Assembly (NCBI RefSeq): GCF_040822085.1
Contig: NZ_CP162006.1
Location: 2,418,001-2,482,000, forward strand
Direction of reading: 5' to 3'
Length of the DNA: 64,000 bases
From: Rhodoferax sp. WC2427
GTDB lineage: Bacteria > Pseudomonadota > Gammaproteobacteria > Burkholderiales > Burkholderiaceae_C
Shown here: piece after piece, positions 1-8,513 of the stretch
Layout: every line of letters begins with the position of its first letter
How positions within the stretch are numbered: the first letter of the stretch is position 1
Translations under genes and position numbers: made by a program
Notes under the pieces: model-generated
What the model was told of the DNA's origin: nothing
Databases searched by the model: none
Seen by the model: the letters and a program-made list of their open reading frames with translations, nothing else

Positions 1-2394
1 GATACCGGTCTCCTGCAGGGCCAGGCGCACCACCTGCACCAGGTCGCGGTTCAGGCACTGGCGGGCCGAGATGTTGACGGCCACCGGCACGGGCTTGAGC
101 CCGGCGCGCAGCCACAGCGCCACCTGGCGGGCGGTATGCAACACGGCCCAGGCGCCCATGTCCACGATCAGCCCGCACTCTTCGGCCAGCCCGATGAAGC
201 CGCCGGGCATGACCAGGTGGTCCGGCGTGCGTTGCCAGCGCATCAGCGCTTCCAGGCCGACCATCTGCCCTCCGTGGAGCGAAAACTGCGGCTGGTAGTG
301 CAGCACAAACAGGGTTTCGCGCAGGGCCTGGCGCAGCTCCATTTCCAGCGCCAGGCGCTCGTGCGTGCGGGTGTTGATGTCGTTCGACCAGAACTGGAAG
401 CAGGCCTGCGGCTGGGCCTTGGCGCGGTACATGGCCATGTCGGCCTTGGAGATCAGCCCGTCCAGGTCGGTGCCGTCCTGCGGAGCCATCACCACGCCCA
501 CGCTGCCCGCGCTGGGCAGGGTGATGTGGCCAAAGCTGTCGTCCAGCACGATGTCTTGCGTCAGCGCATCCACCACCTTGGTGGCGGCGGTGGCCGCACC
601 GTCCTGGCCGCCCACGTCTTCCAGCAGCAGCACAAATTCATCACCGCCCCAGCGGGCCACGGTGTCGGTGTCGCGGCACAGCGCACGCAGGCGCTGGGCG
701 ATGGTGCGCAGCACCGCGTCGCCAGCGCGGTGGCCCAGGTTGTCGTTGATGTGCTTGAAGCGGTTCAGGTCCAGAAACAGGATCGCCGTGCTGCCGCCGC
801 GCCGCTGCAAGCGCGACAGGGCCAGGTTCAGCCGCTCGTGCAGCAGCACCCGATTCGGCAGGCCTGTCAGGGCATCGTGGTTGGCGGCGTAGTCCAGCGC
901 GCGGGCGGCGGCCACGGAGTCGGTCACGTCCGAGAACACCAGCACCGCGCCGTCCAACGCGCCTTCGGGGCTGCGCAGCGGGCTGGCGGTGGCGCGCAGC
1001 ACGCGCAGGCCGTCGGCGGCAGGCAGTTCGAGCAGCTCGCGTACAAAGACCCGGCTGCCGCGGCCCAGGCACTCGAACACCGCCGCCACCAGGCGTTCCA
1101 TGCTGTCTTCGCTGAGCGGGTAGGCGGACGACAGCGGCTGGCCCACCAGGCGCTGCCCGGGCGCGTGCGACCGGGCGGCAGGGTTGGCAAAGCGGATGGT
1201 GTGCAGCCGCGCGTCGATGGTGATGACGGCGTCGTCAATCGCCTGCAGGGTGGACTGGGCGTGCTCGCGGGTGCGCAACAGTGCGCGGTTCAGGGTGCGC
1301 AGCTGGCCCGCCAGCCAGAAGCCCAGCGCTACCGCCAGGGCCAGGGTGGCGGTGGCGGGCGGCAGCCAGGTGCGCGTGCCCAGCAGCACCCCGGCGCTGA
1401 CCAGCAGCGGCAACGGCAGCAAGGCGGTGGCCAGCAGCAGGCGGCGGCCCGGGAGTGCCGGTATGGCGGCCAGACTGCTCACGGCCAGCAGCGCCAGCAG
1501 CAGGGCCAGCGAGGCCGGTGCGCTCTCTATCCAGGTATGGCTGCGCAAGGCCTCGAACGCCTGGGCATGGAACAGCACCGATGGCAAGGTGGCGCGGCTG
1601 CCCGCCAGGGGCGTCACCAGCTCGCCGCCCAGCCCGCTGGCGGTGATGCCCACAAACACCGCCCGGCCCCGCACAATCTCCAGCGCTTGCGGTGATTGCA
1701 GGGCGCTGGCGTACGACAGCGTGGGCAGGCCGCGCGTGCGGGGCAGCCACACTTCGTGCGCCCGCACCCAGCGGTTGGGCGGATGGTTCAGCGTATCGAC
1801 CGGGACCAGCCGCTCCCACGCGGGATCGGGGGCCGCCTGCTGCAGCACTGCCAGCGCCAGGGCGGGCGTGTCGGCCTCGCCATTGCCCGCCATCAGGTGG
1901 ATGCAACGCGACTGGCCGTCCAGGTCGATTTCCACATCCACATGGCCCAGGTGGGGTGGCGTGCCGGCGTCGGGGGCCACCAGCGTGGGCAGCAGCGGGG
2001 CGGCGGCGATACGGCCATCGGGCTGCTGCGCCGGGGCCGTGGCCAGCACCACGTGGCCCTGGCGGGCGATGGCGCTGGCCAGCGCGGCATCGCTGGCGGG
2101 GTCCTGGGTATCGGGTTCGGAAAACAGCACCGCCAAGCCGATGGCGCTGGCCCCGGCCTCGCGCAGGCGGTCCACCATCTGGGCATGCAGGGCGCGTGGC
2201 CAGGGCCAGCGGCCCAGTGCGTTCAGGCTGGCATCGTCAATCGCCAGGACCACGGGCGGCTGGGCACCCGCGGTGTGGGTGGGCAGCAGCAGGTCGTAGG
2301 CCAGCAGGTCCAGCCGCTGTAGCGCCGCCGGTTGCAGCCAGGCCAGCAGCAAGGCCGTGGCGATGCCGGCCAGCCACCAGCCGGCGCGCAGCAC
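1..2394 (-). CDS. CHASE2-PAS-GGDEF-EAL c-di-GMP signalling protein (3' end cut by window)
   Basis: Bifunctional-type cyclic di-GMP enzyme of the inner membrane, open to the left edge, so its C-terminus is missing. In order: N-terminal membrane helix, extracytoplasmic CHASE2 sensor (about residues 20-300), a cluster of membrane helices (about 300-375), PAS (about 380-480), GGDEF with an intact GGDEF motif near residue 583 preceded by an RDTD inhibitory site, and EAL with an EALMRW motif near 715. Both catalytic signatures look intact in the visible part, so synthesis and hydrolysis are both possible. The start is uncertain: no ATG lies nearby, and I used the in-frame GTG at 2394. The frame stays open upstream into the end of the FecR gene, so translational coupling is possible. 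CHASE2 cyclases are often paired with FecR-domain proteins, as here. Confidence 0.85.
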   Translation of the reverse strand, partial: MLRAGWWLAGIATALLLAWLQPAALQRLDLLAYDLLLPTHTAGAQPPVVLAIDDASLNALGRWPWPRALHAQMVDRLREAGASAIGLAVLFSEPDTQDPASDAALASAIARQGHVVLATAPAQQPDGRIAAAPLLPTLVAPDAGTPPHLGHVDVEIDLDGQSRCIHLMAGNGEADTPALALAVLQQAAPDPAWERLVPVDTLNHPPNRWVRAHEVWLPRTRGLPTLSYASALQSPQALEIVRGRAVFVGITASGLGGELVTPLAGSRATLPSVLFHAQAFEALRSHTWIESAPASLALLLALLAVSSLAAIPALPGRRLLLATALLPLPLLVSAGVLLGTRTWLPPATATLALAVALGFWLAGQLRTLNRALLRTREHAQSTLQAIDDAVITIDARLHTIRFANPAARSHAPGQRLVGQPLSSAYPLSEDSMERLVAAVFECLGRGSRVFVRELLELPAADGLRVLRATASPLRSPEGALDGAVLVFSDVTDSVAAARALDYAANHDALTGLPNRVLLHERLNLALSRLQRRGGSTAILFLDLNRFKHINDNLGHRAGDAVLRTIAQRLRALCRDTDTVARWGGDEFVLLLEDVGGQDGAATAATKVVDALTQDIVLDDSFGHITLPSAGSVGVVMAPQDGTDLDGLISKADMAMYRAKAQPQACFQFWSNDINTRTHERLALEMELRQALRETLFVLHYQPQFSLHGGQMVGLEALMRWQRTPDHLVMPGGFIGLAEECGLIVDMGAWAVLHTARQVALWLRAGLKPVPVAVNISARQCLNRDLVQVVRLALQETGI

Positions 2395-2459
2395 GGCCTG
2401 CTCCCAGCGGGGTGGGAGAAGTGGGGGGGCAGGGCCCCCGGTGGGTGTAGGCAGTGGGG

Positions 2460-4112
2460 TCAGAAAATGGCCATGGCTGGGATGAGCAACAAAATCAGGG
2501 CCCCCCAGTGGCTGGGCGGGGGGGCGGGAACCACAAAGCTCTGGGTGCTACCCCAGGGGCCGGTGTAGCCGTCGATGCCGGTGGCTTGCACCCGGACATG
2601 GTGGGTGCCGGGTTGCAGGTCTTGCAGGCTGAATTGGCTGGTCTCGGTGTCGGCATCGGCCAGGGTGCTGGTAAAGCTGGCGTCGCGCGCCACTTGCAGG
2701 TGGTAGCGGGCGGTTTGGGGCTGGGCCGTCCAGCGCAGGGTCAGGCTGCCGTCCCGGGGCTGGGGCGTTTCAACCCCGGGGCCGGGCAGCACGCGGCGAA
2801 ACGGCTGGGTATCGCCCCAGGGGCCCTGGCCTTGGGTCGGGTGGATGGCGGCCACGCGCCACTGGTACATGCCCGGCGGCAGGTCCAGCGGCGGCTGGGT
2901 GCTGGCGCTGGTGACGACCTGCTCGTCGACAGCCTGGCCATCGACGCTGAGTTGCACCCGGTAGTGCAGGCGGCCATCGCCCTGGGTCCAGCGCAGGCTG
3001 GGGCGGGCAGCCGTAGTGGCGGCTTCCGGGGCCGGGTCGATCAGCAGCGGCGGCTCGGGCTGGGTGTGGATGACCAGGGTGCGCTCGGCCGACAGGCCTT
3101 CCAGGCCCTGGGCGTCGATGCCGCGCACCCGCAAGGCGTAGGTGCCGTCGTCGATGTCGCGCACCCGGATGCGGGCCGCATCGGTGGCTTCGTCGGACAG
3201 CATGGCGCTGAATTCCGCCGTGGCGGCCAGCTGGGTGCGGTAGCGGATCGCCCCGGCCAGCGGGGGAATAGGCCAGGCGATGGGCAGGCGCTCGATGGTG
3301 GCGGGCAGGCCTTCCAGGCTGGGCGTGGGCAGCAGCGCCACCGGGGCCACAGGACGCTGGCCGCTCTGCGCCACGGTGCCTTGTTCGGCCAGGGCGGTCA
3401 CCTGTCCGGTGGCATTGGCGACCTGCACGGCACCGGTGAGCACCTCGGTGCGCATGGTCTGGCCGTCGGTGACCACCCGGTACTGGGTGCCGCGCACAGC
3501 GGCGATGGCGGCCGGGGTGCGGATCTCAAACCGCCCGCCGCTTTGGCCCATCGGCGTGACCAGGTTTTCCACGCTGCCCTGCAAGAGCGACAGGTTCACC
3601 ATGCTGGCCTGGCCCAGCAGGGCTTTCTGGCTGCTTTGCAGCTGGAGTTCGCTGTCGCGGCGCACCAGCACGCGGCTGCCGTCGGCAAATTGCAGGGTGG
3701 CACTGCCGTCGGGCCCGGTGCGCAGGTCGGACGGGGCGTGCAGCAGTTCGCCCGCCACGGCGGCGCGCGCGGGGCCATTGCCGCGGCGCAGCGTGGTTTG
3801 CCCCGCCACGGCCAGCAGCAGCACCTGGGTGGATTCCAGCTTCAGCCATTCCTGGGGGATGCGCAACCGGGTGCCGGGGGCGATATGCAGGTCGTCGGCA
3901 ATGTGGTTGCGCTGGCGCAGCGCCAAGGCCAGCGACGGGGTTTTCAGATAGCGCTCGGCGAGGTTCCATGGGTGGTCGCCGGGCTGTACGGTGTATACAA
4001 AATCGGCTGCTTGCGCCCCCCAGGCCGGGCCCAGCAGCGCCAGGCCCAGCACCCCGCAACGCAGGCGATGAAAGGCGGATGTACCGGTAAACATGGCTAC
4101 ACTAAATGTCAT
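2460..4112 (-). CDS. LysM / FecR-domain periplasmic protein
   Basis: Exported protein of about 550 residues. It has an N-terminal signal peptide ending near an AQA-A site, a LysM domain (about residues 36-85, with YTVQPGDHPWNLAE), a FecR-type beta domain (about 110-225, containing RTPAAIAAVRGTQYRV), two or three fibronectin-III-like segments (about 250-520), and a hydrophobic C-terminal tail that could be a membrane anchor. LysM suggests peptidoglycan binding. FecR domains in this setting usually act as a periplasmic signalling or scaffold module rather than as an anti-sigma factor, and no sigma factor gene is nearby. It lies directly upstream of the CHASE2 cyclase, so a sensory partnership is likely (inference). 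Start: ATG at 4112; ATG at 4094 is an equally good alternative because it leaves a more typical signal peptide. Confidence 0.82.
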   Translation of the reverse strand: MTFSVAMFTGTSAFHRLRCGVLGLALLGPAWGAQAADFVYTVQPGDHPWNLAERYLKTPSLALALRQRNHIADDLHIAPGTRLRIPQEWLKLESTQVLLLAVAGQTTLRRGNGPARAAVAGELLHAPSDLRTGPDGSATLQFADGSRVLVRRDSELQLQSSQKALLGQASMVNLSLLQGSVENLVTPMGQSGGRFEIRTPAAIAAVRGTQYRVVTDGQTMRTEVLTGAVQVANATGQVTALAEQGTVAQSGQRPVAPVALLPTPSLEGLPATIERLPIAWPIPPLAGAIRYRTQLAATAEFSAMLSDEATDAARIRVRDIDDGTYALRVRGIDAQGLEGLSAERTLVIHTQPEPPLLIDPAPEAATTAARPSLRWTQGDGRLHYRVQLSVDGQAVDEQVVTSASTQPPLDLPPGMYQWRVAAIHPTQGQGPWGDTQPFRRVLPGPGVETPQPRDGSLTLRWTAQPQTARYHLQVARDASFTSTLADADTETSQFSLQDLQPGTHHVRVQATGIDGYTGPWGSTQSFVVPAPPPSHWGALILLLIPAMAIF

Positions 4113-4277
4113 AAAACCGAGCAAATAAAGTGGTTAATTAGTGTACCGAATGGACGAATGCTGTGGGGTCTTTCCCATCGGCCGAAGGCGGGTGGCCCAG
4201 GTTGCTTGTTCTGGTGTTCGCTGTACCATTTTTTGACCGCCGAGCCTTGGCGGTGTGCTACCTCTGCCAGGAACTGC

Positions 4278-5402
4278 ATGCAACGTTTCGACTTGTGGAC
4301 ATCCCGGCTGGGCCGCTTGCGCGACCTGTTGCTGGGCACCGACCGGCACATGCGCATCCGCACCAGCCAGGCGGCTCTGGCATCGCTGGTGATGCTGGCC
4401 TGCATCGCCAATATGTATGTGCTGGCCTGGAGCGGCGAAGCCGTGGTCCGCCATGTGGCGATCTGGTCGGTTTTTTGCACCGTGGGGCTGCTGCTGGTGT
4501 TTGGCCTGATCCGCAGTGGTGTGTCGCTGCGCTGGGCCGATCCGTCGCTGGCGTTTGCGCAGATGCTCTACGCCATCGCCTGCAATGCAGCCGCTTTTGT
4601 GCTGGCGGGCCATGGCCGGGGCATCACCTTGCCGCTGCTGGCGGTAGTGTTGATGTTTGGAATGTTTGGCATGTCGATGCGCCAGGTGGTGATGGTGGCG
4701 CTGTATGCCATGGGCTTGTTTGGCGCGGCCATGTTGCTGGCAATGGAGCAAGGCCTGACCGACGAGCCAGCGGTACTTTATGCAGCCTACTTCTTCATGG
4801 TGGTGGTGGTGTTGTCCAGCACCACCATCTTGACCCGCCGCCTGGGCACGATGCGTGCACACATGCGCAACCAAAAGGCCCAGTTGCTCCAGGCATTAGA
4901 GAAGATCCAGCGCATTGCCACCCGCGACGAACTCACCGGCACCGCCAACCGCCGCTTCATGCAGGAGCTGATGCGCGAGGAGATCCAGCGTGCCGACCGC
5001 ACCGGCGCCGCGCTGATGGTGGCCATTTTGGATATCGACTACTTCAAGCGTGTCAACGACAACTACGGCCACCAGGCGGGCGACCGTTGCCTGCAGGAGT
5101 TTGCCCGGGTGGTGCAGTCCAGCATCCGCAGCACCGACCGCCTGGCCCGCTGGGGCGGGGAAGAGTTCCTGATCCTGCTGGCCGACTCGGATTTTGCGCT
5201 GGCCCTGGCCTGCCTGGAGCGGGTGCGCACCCAGGTGGAGGCGGCGGTGGTGACCTTGGGCCAGATCGAGATCCGTATCACCGTGTCCATCGGTATGACC
5301 CAGTACCAAAGCGGCGACTCGATCGAAAAGACCGTCGACCGCGCCGACCTCGCCCTCTACGCGGCCAAAGCCCAGGGGCGCAACCAGGTGGTGAGTTGTT
5401 GA
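4278..5402 (+). CDS. Membrane-bound diguanylate cyclase (GGDEF)
   Basis: Makes c-di-GMP from two GTP. The 374-residue protein has about six membrane helices (roughly residues 30-190), a short coiled linker, and a C-terminal GGDEF domain with GGEEF at 293-297. An RSTD allosteric inhibitory site sits at 284-287, at the canonical five-residue spacing, so product inhibition is expected. No EAL domain is present. It is divergent from the FecR-CHASE2 pair, and the 165 bp between them must hold both promoters. The ATG at 4278 was chosen because it begins just before the first conserved segment; the open frame extends far upstream but only as a high-GC shadow of the FecR gene. Confidence 0.88.
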   Translation: MQRFDLWTSRLGRLRDLLLGTDRHMRIRTSQAALASLVMLACIANMYVLAWSGEAVVRHVAIWSVFCTVGLLLVFGLIRSGVSLRWADPSLAFAQMLYAIACNAAAFVLAGHGRGITLPLLAVVLMFGMFGMSMRQVVMVALYAMGLFGAAMLLAMEQGLTDEPAVLYAAYFFMVVVVLSSTTILTRRLGTMRAHMRNQKAQLLQALEKIQRIATRDELTGTANRRFMQELMREEIQRADRTGAALMVAILDIDYFKRVNDNYGHQAGDRCLQEFARVVQSSIRSTDRLARWGGEEFLILLADSDFALALACLERVRTQVEAAVVTLGQIEIRITVSIGMTQYQSGDSIEKTVDRADLALYAAKAQGRNQVVSC

Positions 5403-5414
5403 AAAATATATACA

Positions 5415-5463
5415 TTTTTGGCCACTCATGCTGATGGAATAAGCGTGAACAGCTATCAAAAAT
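5415..5463 (+). repeat. Dispersed repeat copy 1 (intergenic)
   Basis: Copy of the window-wide repeat, between the convergent GGDEF and amiC genes. It reads TTTTTGGCC, then an arm with GGAATAAGCG, then GTGAACAGCTATCAAAAAT. A TGA is present in the AAGCGTGA segment. Confidence 0.8.
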
Positions 5464-5475
5464 GAAGTGCGGCGC

Positions 5476-6906
5476 CTACACCTCGCGGTTGCGCGCCAGC
5501 GGCGGATTTTTGGCGAAATAGCCGCGGATGCCGCGCAGAATGGCATCGGCGAGTTGCTCGCGGTAGTCGCTGCTGTTGAGCTTTGCCTCTTCTTCGGGGT
5601 TGCTGATGAAGGCGGTTTCGATCAGCACGCTGGGGATGTCCGGGGCCTTGAGCACGGCAAAACCGGCCTGCTCGACGTTGGGCTTGTGCAGCCGGCCCAC
5701 GCGGCCCACCTCGCCCAGCACGGCACTGGCCAGTTTCAGGCTGTCATTGATCTGGGCGGTGGTACTCATGTCGAGCAGGGCTTTTTGTACCTGCACGTCC
5801 TTGGCCTGCACGTTGATGCCGCCGATCACGTCGGCGGCGTTTTCCTTATTGGCTAGCCAGCGGGCGGCGCTGCTGGAGGCCCCGCTGCGGCTGAGGGCAA
5901 ACACGCTGGCTCCGCGCGCGGCGGGGGTCAGGAACGCATCGGCGTGGATGCTGACGAACAGGTCGGCCTGCACCCGGCGGGCTTTTTGCACCCGCACCTG
6001 CAGCGGCACGAAGAAGTCGGCATCGCGGGTCAGGAAGGCGCGCATGGGGTTGCCGTTGACGGTGGTGGCGTTGATGCGTTCGCGCAGCAGGTAGGCCACT
6101 TGCAGCACGATGTCTTTCTCGCGCGTGCCGCCGGGGCCGATGGCGCCGGGGTCTTCGCCGCCGTGGCCCGGGTCCAGGGCGATGATGATCAGCCGGTCGG
6201 TGCGCTTGGCCCCGCCTTTGGGGTCATTCGGGCTGTCCGTGCCCGCTGGATGGGCGGGAGGTGCTATTGCAACGATAGCGGGGTCTTTGGGTGCTGCCGT
6301 GGGCGCCGGGGCCGGGCTGGGGGCACCAAAAGGGCGCGGGACGGGCCGGGTGTTTTGCTTGGCGATCAAGTCGGCCAGCGGGTCGTGGGTGTCTGTGGCG
6401 GCAGCGGTGGCGTTGGGGGGTGGTGCCGGTGGCGGCATGGCGGGAGCCGGGTCGGCCATCCGCTCGGCGATCAGCGCCTCCAGCGGGTCTTCTTCTTGCG
6501 CCGGGTACAGGTCGAACACCAGCCGGTGCTGGTAGGCGGCCACCGGGTTCAGGGTGAACACCTGGGGCCGGGCGGCGCGTTTGAGGTCGATCACCAGGCG
6601 CACCACGCCGGGCGCGTTCTGGCCCACGCGGATGCCCGCGATGTTCGGGTCGTCGGCCTGCACCCGGCCCACCAGTTCGCGCAACGCCGGGTTCAGGTCG
6701 ATGCCTTCGATGTCCACCGCCAAGCGCGGCGGGCTGCTGATAAAGCTGTGCTTCACCGCCAGCGCGGTGTCGGACTCGATGGTGACGCGCGAGTATTCGG
6801 GGGCAGGCCAGACCCGCACGGCCACGATGCTGGCACCGCGGGCCAGCTCGTTGATCCCGAGTAGCAGCACCACCGCGCCGCTTTGCAATACGCTGCGGCG
6901 CTTCAT
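5476..6906 (-). CDS. amiC: N-acetylmuramoyl-L-alanine amidase AmiC
   Basis: Zinc amidase that cleaves the stem peptide from MurNAc during daughter-cell separation, in the periplasm. The 476-residue protein starts with KRRSVLQSG, a twin-arginine-like signal, consistent with Tat export of AmiC proteins. It then has an AMIN domain (about 28-130), a proline/alanine-rich linker (about 140-235) and an Amidase_3 domain (about 243-465). Visible zinc and catalytic signatures are DPGHGG, the GTREKD glutamate, SIHADAF and LIETAFISN. Its ATG overlaps the tsaE stop by four bases, so the two are probably co-transcribed and coupled. The linker overlaps an antisense, diverged copy of the dispersed repeat. 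Confidence 0.95.
   Translation of the reverse strand: MKRRSVLQSGAVVLLLGINELARGASIVAVRVWPAPEYSRVTIESDTALAVKHSFISSPPRLAVDIEGIDLNPALRELVGRVQADDPNIAGIRVGQNAPGVVRLVIDLKRAARPQVFTLNPVAAYQHRLVFDLYPAQEEDPLEALIAERMADPAPAMPPPAPPPNATAAATDTHDPLADLIAKQNTRPVPRPFGAPSPAPAPTAAPKDPAIVAIAPPAHPAGTDSPNDPKGGAKRTDRLIIIALDPGHGGEDPGAIGPGGTREKDIVLQVAYLLRERINATTVNGNPMRAFLTRDADFFVPLQVRVQKARRVQADLFVSIHADAFLTPAARGASVFALSRSGASSSAARWLANKENAADVIGGINVQAKDVQVQKALLDMSTTAQINDSLKLASAVLGEVGRVGRLHKPNVEQAGFAVLKAPDIPSVLIETAFISNPEEEAKLNSSDYREQLADAILRGIRGYFAKNPPLARNREV
6239..6279 (+). repeat. Dispersed repeat copy 2 (diverged, antisense in amiC linker)
   Basis: The segment GTGCCCGCTGGATGGGCG followed by a GCTATTGCAACGATAGC tail aligns with the truB copy (GTGCCCGCGGAATCGGCG, GCTATTGAAATAGTAGC). 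It is the weakest copy and lies opposite the disordered amiC linker. Confidence 0.45.
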
Positions 6907-7409
6907 GCGGCCAGCCCGTCAAGCAGGGCGTGGCCGGTGGGCGTGGCGGCAGTGAGGGTGGCGGTGCGAGAGTCGTCGGGCATGGTGTCGATGTGGATGG
7001 CTAGGTCGGGTGTGGGCAGCAGGGCCCCGGCGTTTTGCGGCCATTCGGCCAGTTTCAGGCCGGGGCTGGCGAAGATATCGCGAAAGCCCGCATCTTCCCA
7101 TTCGCGCGGGTCGCCGAAGCGGTAGAAGTCAAAATGCCAGATATTCAGCGTGGGCAGTTCGTAGGGTTCGACCACAGCGTAGGTCGGGCTTTTGATGCGA
7201 CCCTGCACGCCCAGGGCGCGCAGCAGGTGGCGCACCAGGGTGGTTTTGCCCGCGCCCAAGTCGCCGTGCAGGGTAATGAAGGCGTGGGTGGTGCCCGGCT
7301 GGGCCGCCAACGATTGCGCAAATGCCTCGGTGGCGGCCTCGGTAGGCCACAAGCGGGTTTCTACAATCGGCAGATGGTGTTCAACGGTGCTCAGAACGAA
7401 AGTCTCCAA
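6903..7409 (-). CDS. tsaE: tRNA threonylcarbamoyladenosine biosynthesis ATPase TsaE
   Basis: ATPase partner of TsaB/TsaD that helps make the t6A37 modification on ANN-decoding tRNAs. It carries a Walker A motif GDLGAGKTT, the family signature KSPTYAVVEPY, WHFDFYRF and a LAEWPQ strand. At about 168 residues it is close to the roughly 155 of E. coli TsaE. No ATG is available. The TTG at 7409 was chosen because it keeps the first beta strand before the TEAATEAF helix; the TTG at 7352 would remove it. The chosen start overlaps the divergent queG start by about 36 bp. It is followed by amiC with a four-base overlap. Confidence 0.92.
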   Translation of the reverse strand: METFVLSTVEHHLPIVETRLWPTEAATEAFAQSLAAQPGTTHAFITLHGDLGAGKTTLVRHLLRALGVQGRIKSPTYAVVEPYELPTLNIWHFDFYRFGDPREWEDAGFRDIFASPGLKLAEWPQNAGALLPTPDLAIHIDTMPDDSRTATLTAATPTGHALLDGLAA

Positions 7410-8456
7410 CAGGTGTCTCGGATACAGGGATGGGCGCGCGAGCTCGGATTTTCCCAAATTGGCGTGGCCCCGGTGGATTTGAGTTCCGCCGAGGCGGGTC
7501 TGACTGCCTGGTTGGCCCAAGGGTTCCATGGCAGCATGGCCTATATGGAAAGCCACGGCCTCAAACGGGCCCGCCCGGCAGAACTGGTGCCGGGCACCGT
7601 CAGCGTCATCACCGCCCGCATGGATTATCTGCCGCGCAGCACCCCCGATGGCTGGCAGGCGCTGGAATTTGACCGCCTGGCCCGCCCCAGCGAAGGCATT
7701 GTGTCGGTCTACGCCCGGGGGCGGGACTACCACAAGGTGCTGCGCGCGCGGCTGCAAAAGCTGTGCGACCGCATTGCGCAGGAGCTGGGCCCGCTGGGCT
7801 ACCGCGTGTTTACCGACTCGGCCCCGGTGCTGGAGGCCGAACTGGCCCACCGCAGCGGCCAGGGCTGGCGCGGCAAACACACTCTGGTGCTGAACCGCGA
7901 GGCCGGGTCGATGTTTTTTCTGGGCGAAATCTATGTGGATGTGGCCTTGCCGCCGACCGCAAAGACCACCGGCCACTGCGGCAGCTGCAGCGCCTGTATC
8001 GATGTGTGCCCCACCCAGGCCATCGTCGCCCCGCACCGGCTGGATGCACGCCGTTGCATCTCTTACCTGACCATTGAACATGCAGGGCCGATTCCGCTGG
8101 AATTTCGGCCACTGATCGGCAACCGCATCTACGGCTGCGATGACTGCCAGCTGGCCTGCCCCTGGAACAAATTTGCCCAGCGCAGCGCCTTGCCCGACTT
8201 TGACGAGCGCCGGGGCCTGAGCGGCCAGCAACTGGCCACGCTGTTGGGCTGGACCGAAGACGAATTTCTGCGCTACACCGAGGGCGGCCCCATCCGCCGC
8301 ATTGGCCACGAGCGTTGGCTGCGCAATGTGGCGGTGGCCATGGGCAATGCGCTTCGGGCCGGGGAAGATGCGGGCATCCGCCAGGCCTTGCAGCAGCGTC
8401 TGCAAGACCCCAGCGCCCTGGTGCGCGAGCACGTGGCCTGGGCGCTGGAGATGTGA
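7374..8456 (+). CDS. queG: Epoxyqueuosine reductase QueG
   Basis: Cobalamin-dependent iron-sulfur enzyme that reduces epoxyqueuosine to queuosine, the last step of Q34 tRNA modification. The 360-residue protein has the N-terminal DUF1730 region, two ferredoxin-like cluster motifs (CGSCSACIDVCPTQAI and CDDCQLACPW) and a C-terminal HEAT-like tail with alternating alanine/leucine helices. The start at ATG 7374 is the only ATG ahead of the conserved SRIQGWARELGFSQIG segment. It lies head to head with tsaE, and their 5' ends overlap if both chosen starts are right. The next feature downstream is a dispersed repeat copy. Confidence 0.95.
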   Translation: MVFNGAQNESLQQVSRIQGWARELGFSQIGVAPVDLSSAEAGLTAWLAQGFHGSMAYMESHGLKRARPAELVPGTVSVITARMDYLPRSTPDGWQALEFDRLARPSEGIVSVYARGRDYHKVLRARLQKLCDRIAQELGPLGYRVFTDSAPVLEAELAHRSGQGWRGKHTLVLNREAGSMFFLGEIYVDVALPPTAKTTGHCGSCSACIDVCPTQAIVAPHRLDARRCISYLTIEHAGPIPLEFRPLIGNRIYGCDDCQLACPWNKFAQRSALPDFDERRGLSGQQLATLLGWTEDEFLRYTEGGPIRRIGHERWLRNVAVAMGNALRAGEDAGIRQALQQRLQDPSALVREHVAWALEM

Positions 8457-8459
8457 GGG

Positions 8460-8513
8460 TTTTAGGCCTCTGGCACTTATTCCATCAGCGTAACCAGCTA
8501 CATTTACCGTAGC
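8460..8513 (+). repeat. Dispersed repeat copy 3 (intergenic, overlaps an AEC gene end)
   Basis: TTTTAGGCCTCTGGCACTTAT, TCCATCAGCG, then TAACCAGCTAC and a CCGTAGC tail. It lies between queG and the convergent AEC transporter. Its last bases supply the TAA stop (8504-8506) and the last codons of the AEC gene. Confidence 0.8.

Noticed and set aside
136..1695. 519-residue open frame on the plus strand opposite the CHASE2 gene
   Set aside because: Composition is Gln/His/Arg/Gly-rich low complexity typical of high-GC antisense frames; the minus strand carries a coherent multi-domain protein.
2454..4277. Upstream extension of the GGDEF cyclase frame by about 600 residues
   Set aside because: The extension is the antisense shadow of the FecR gene; the membrane cyclase begins at 4278.
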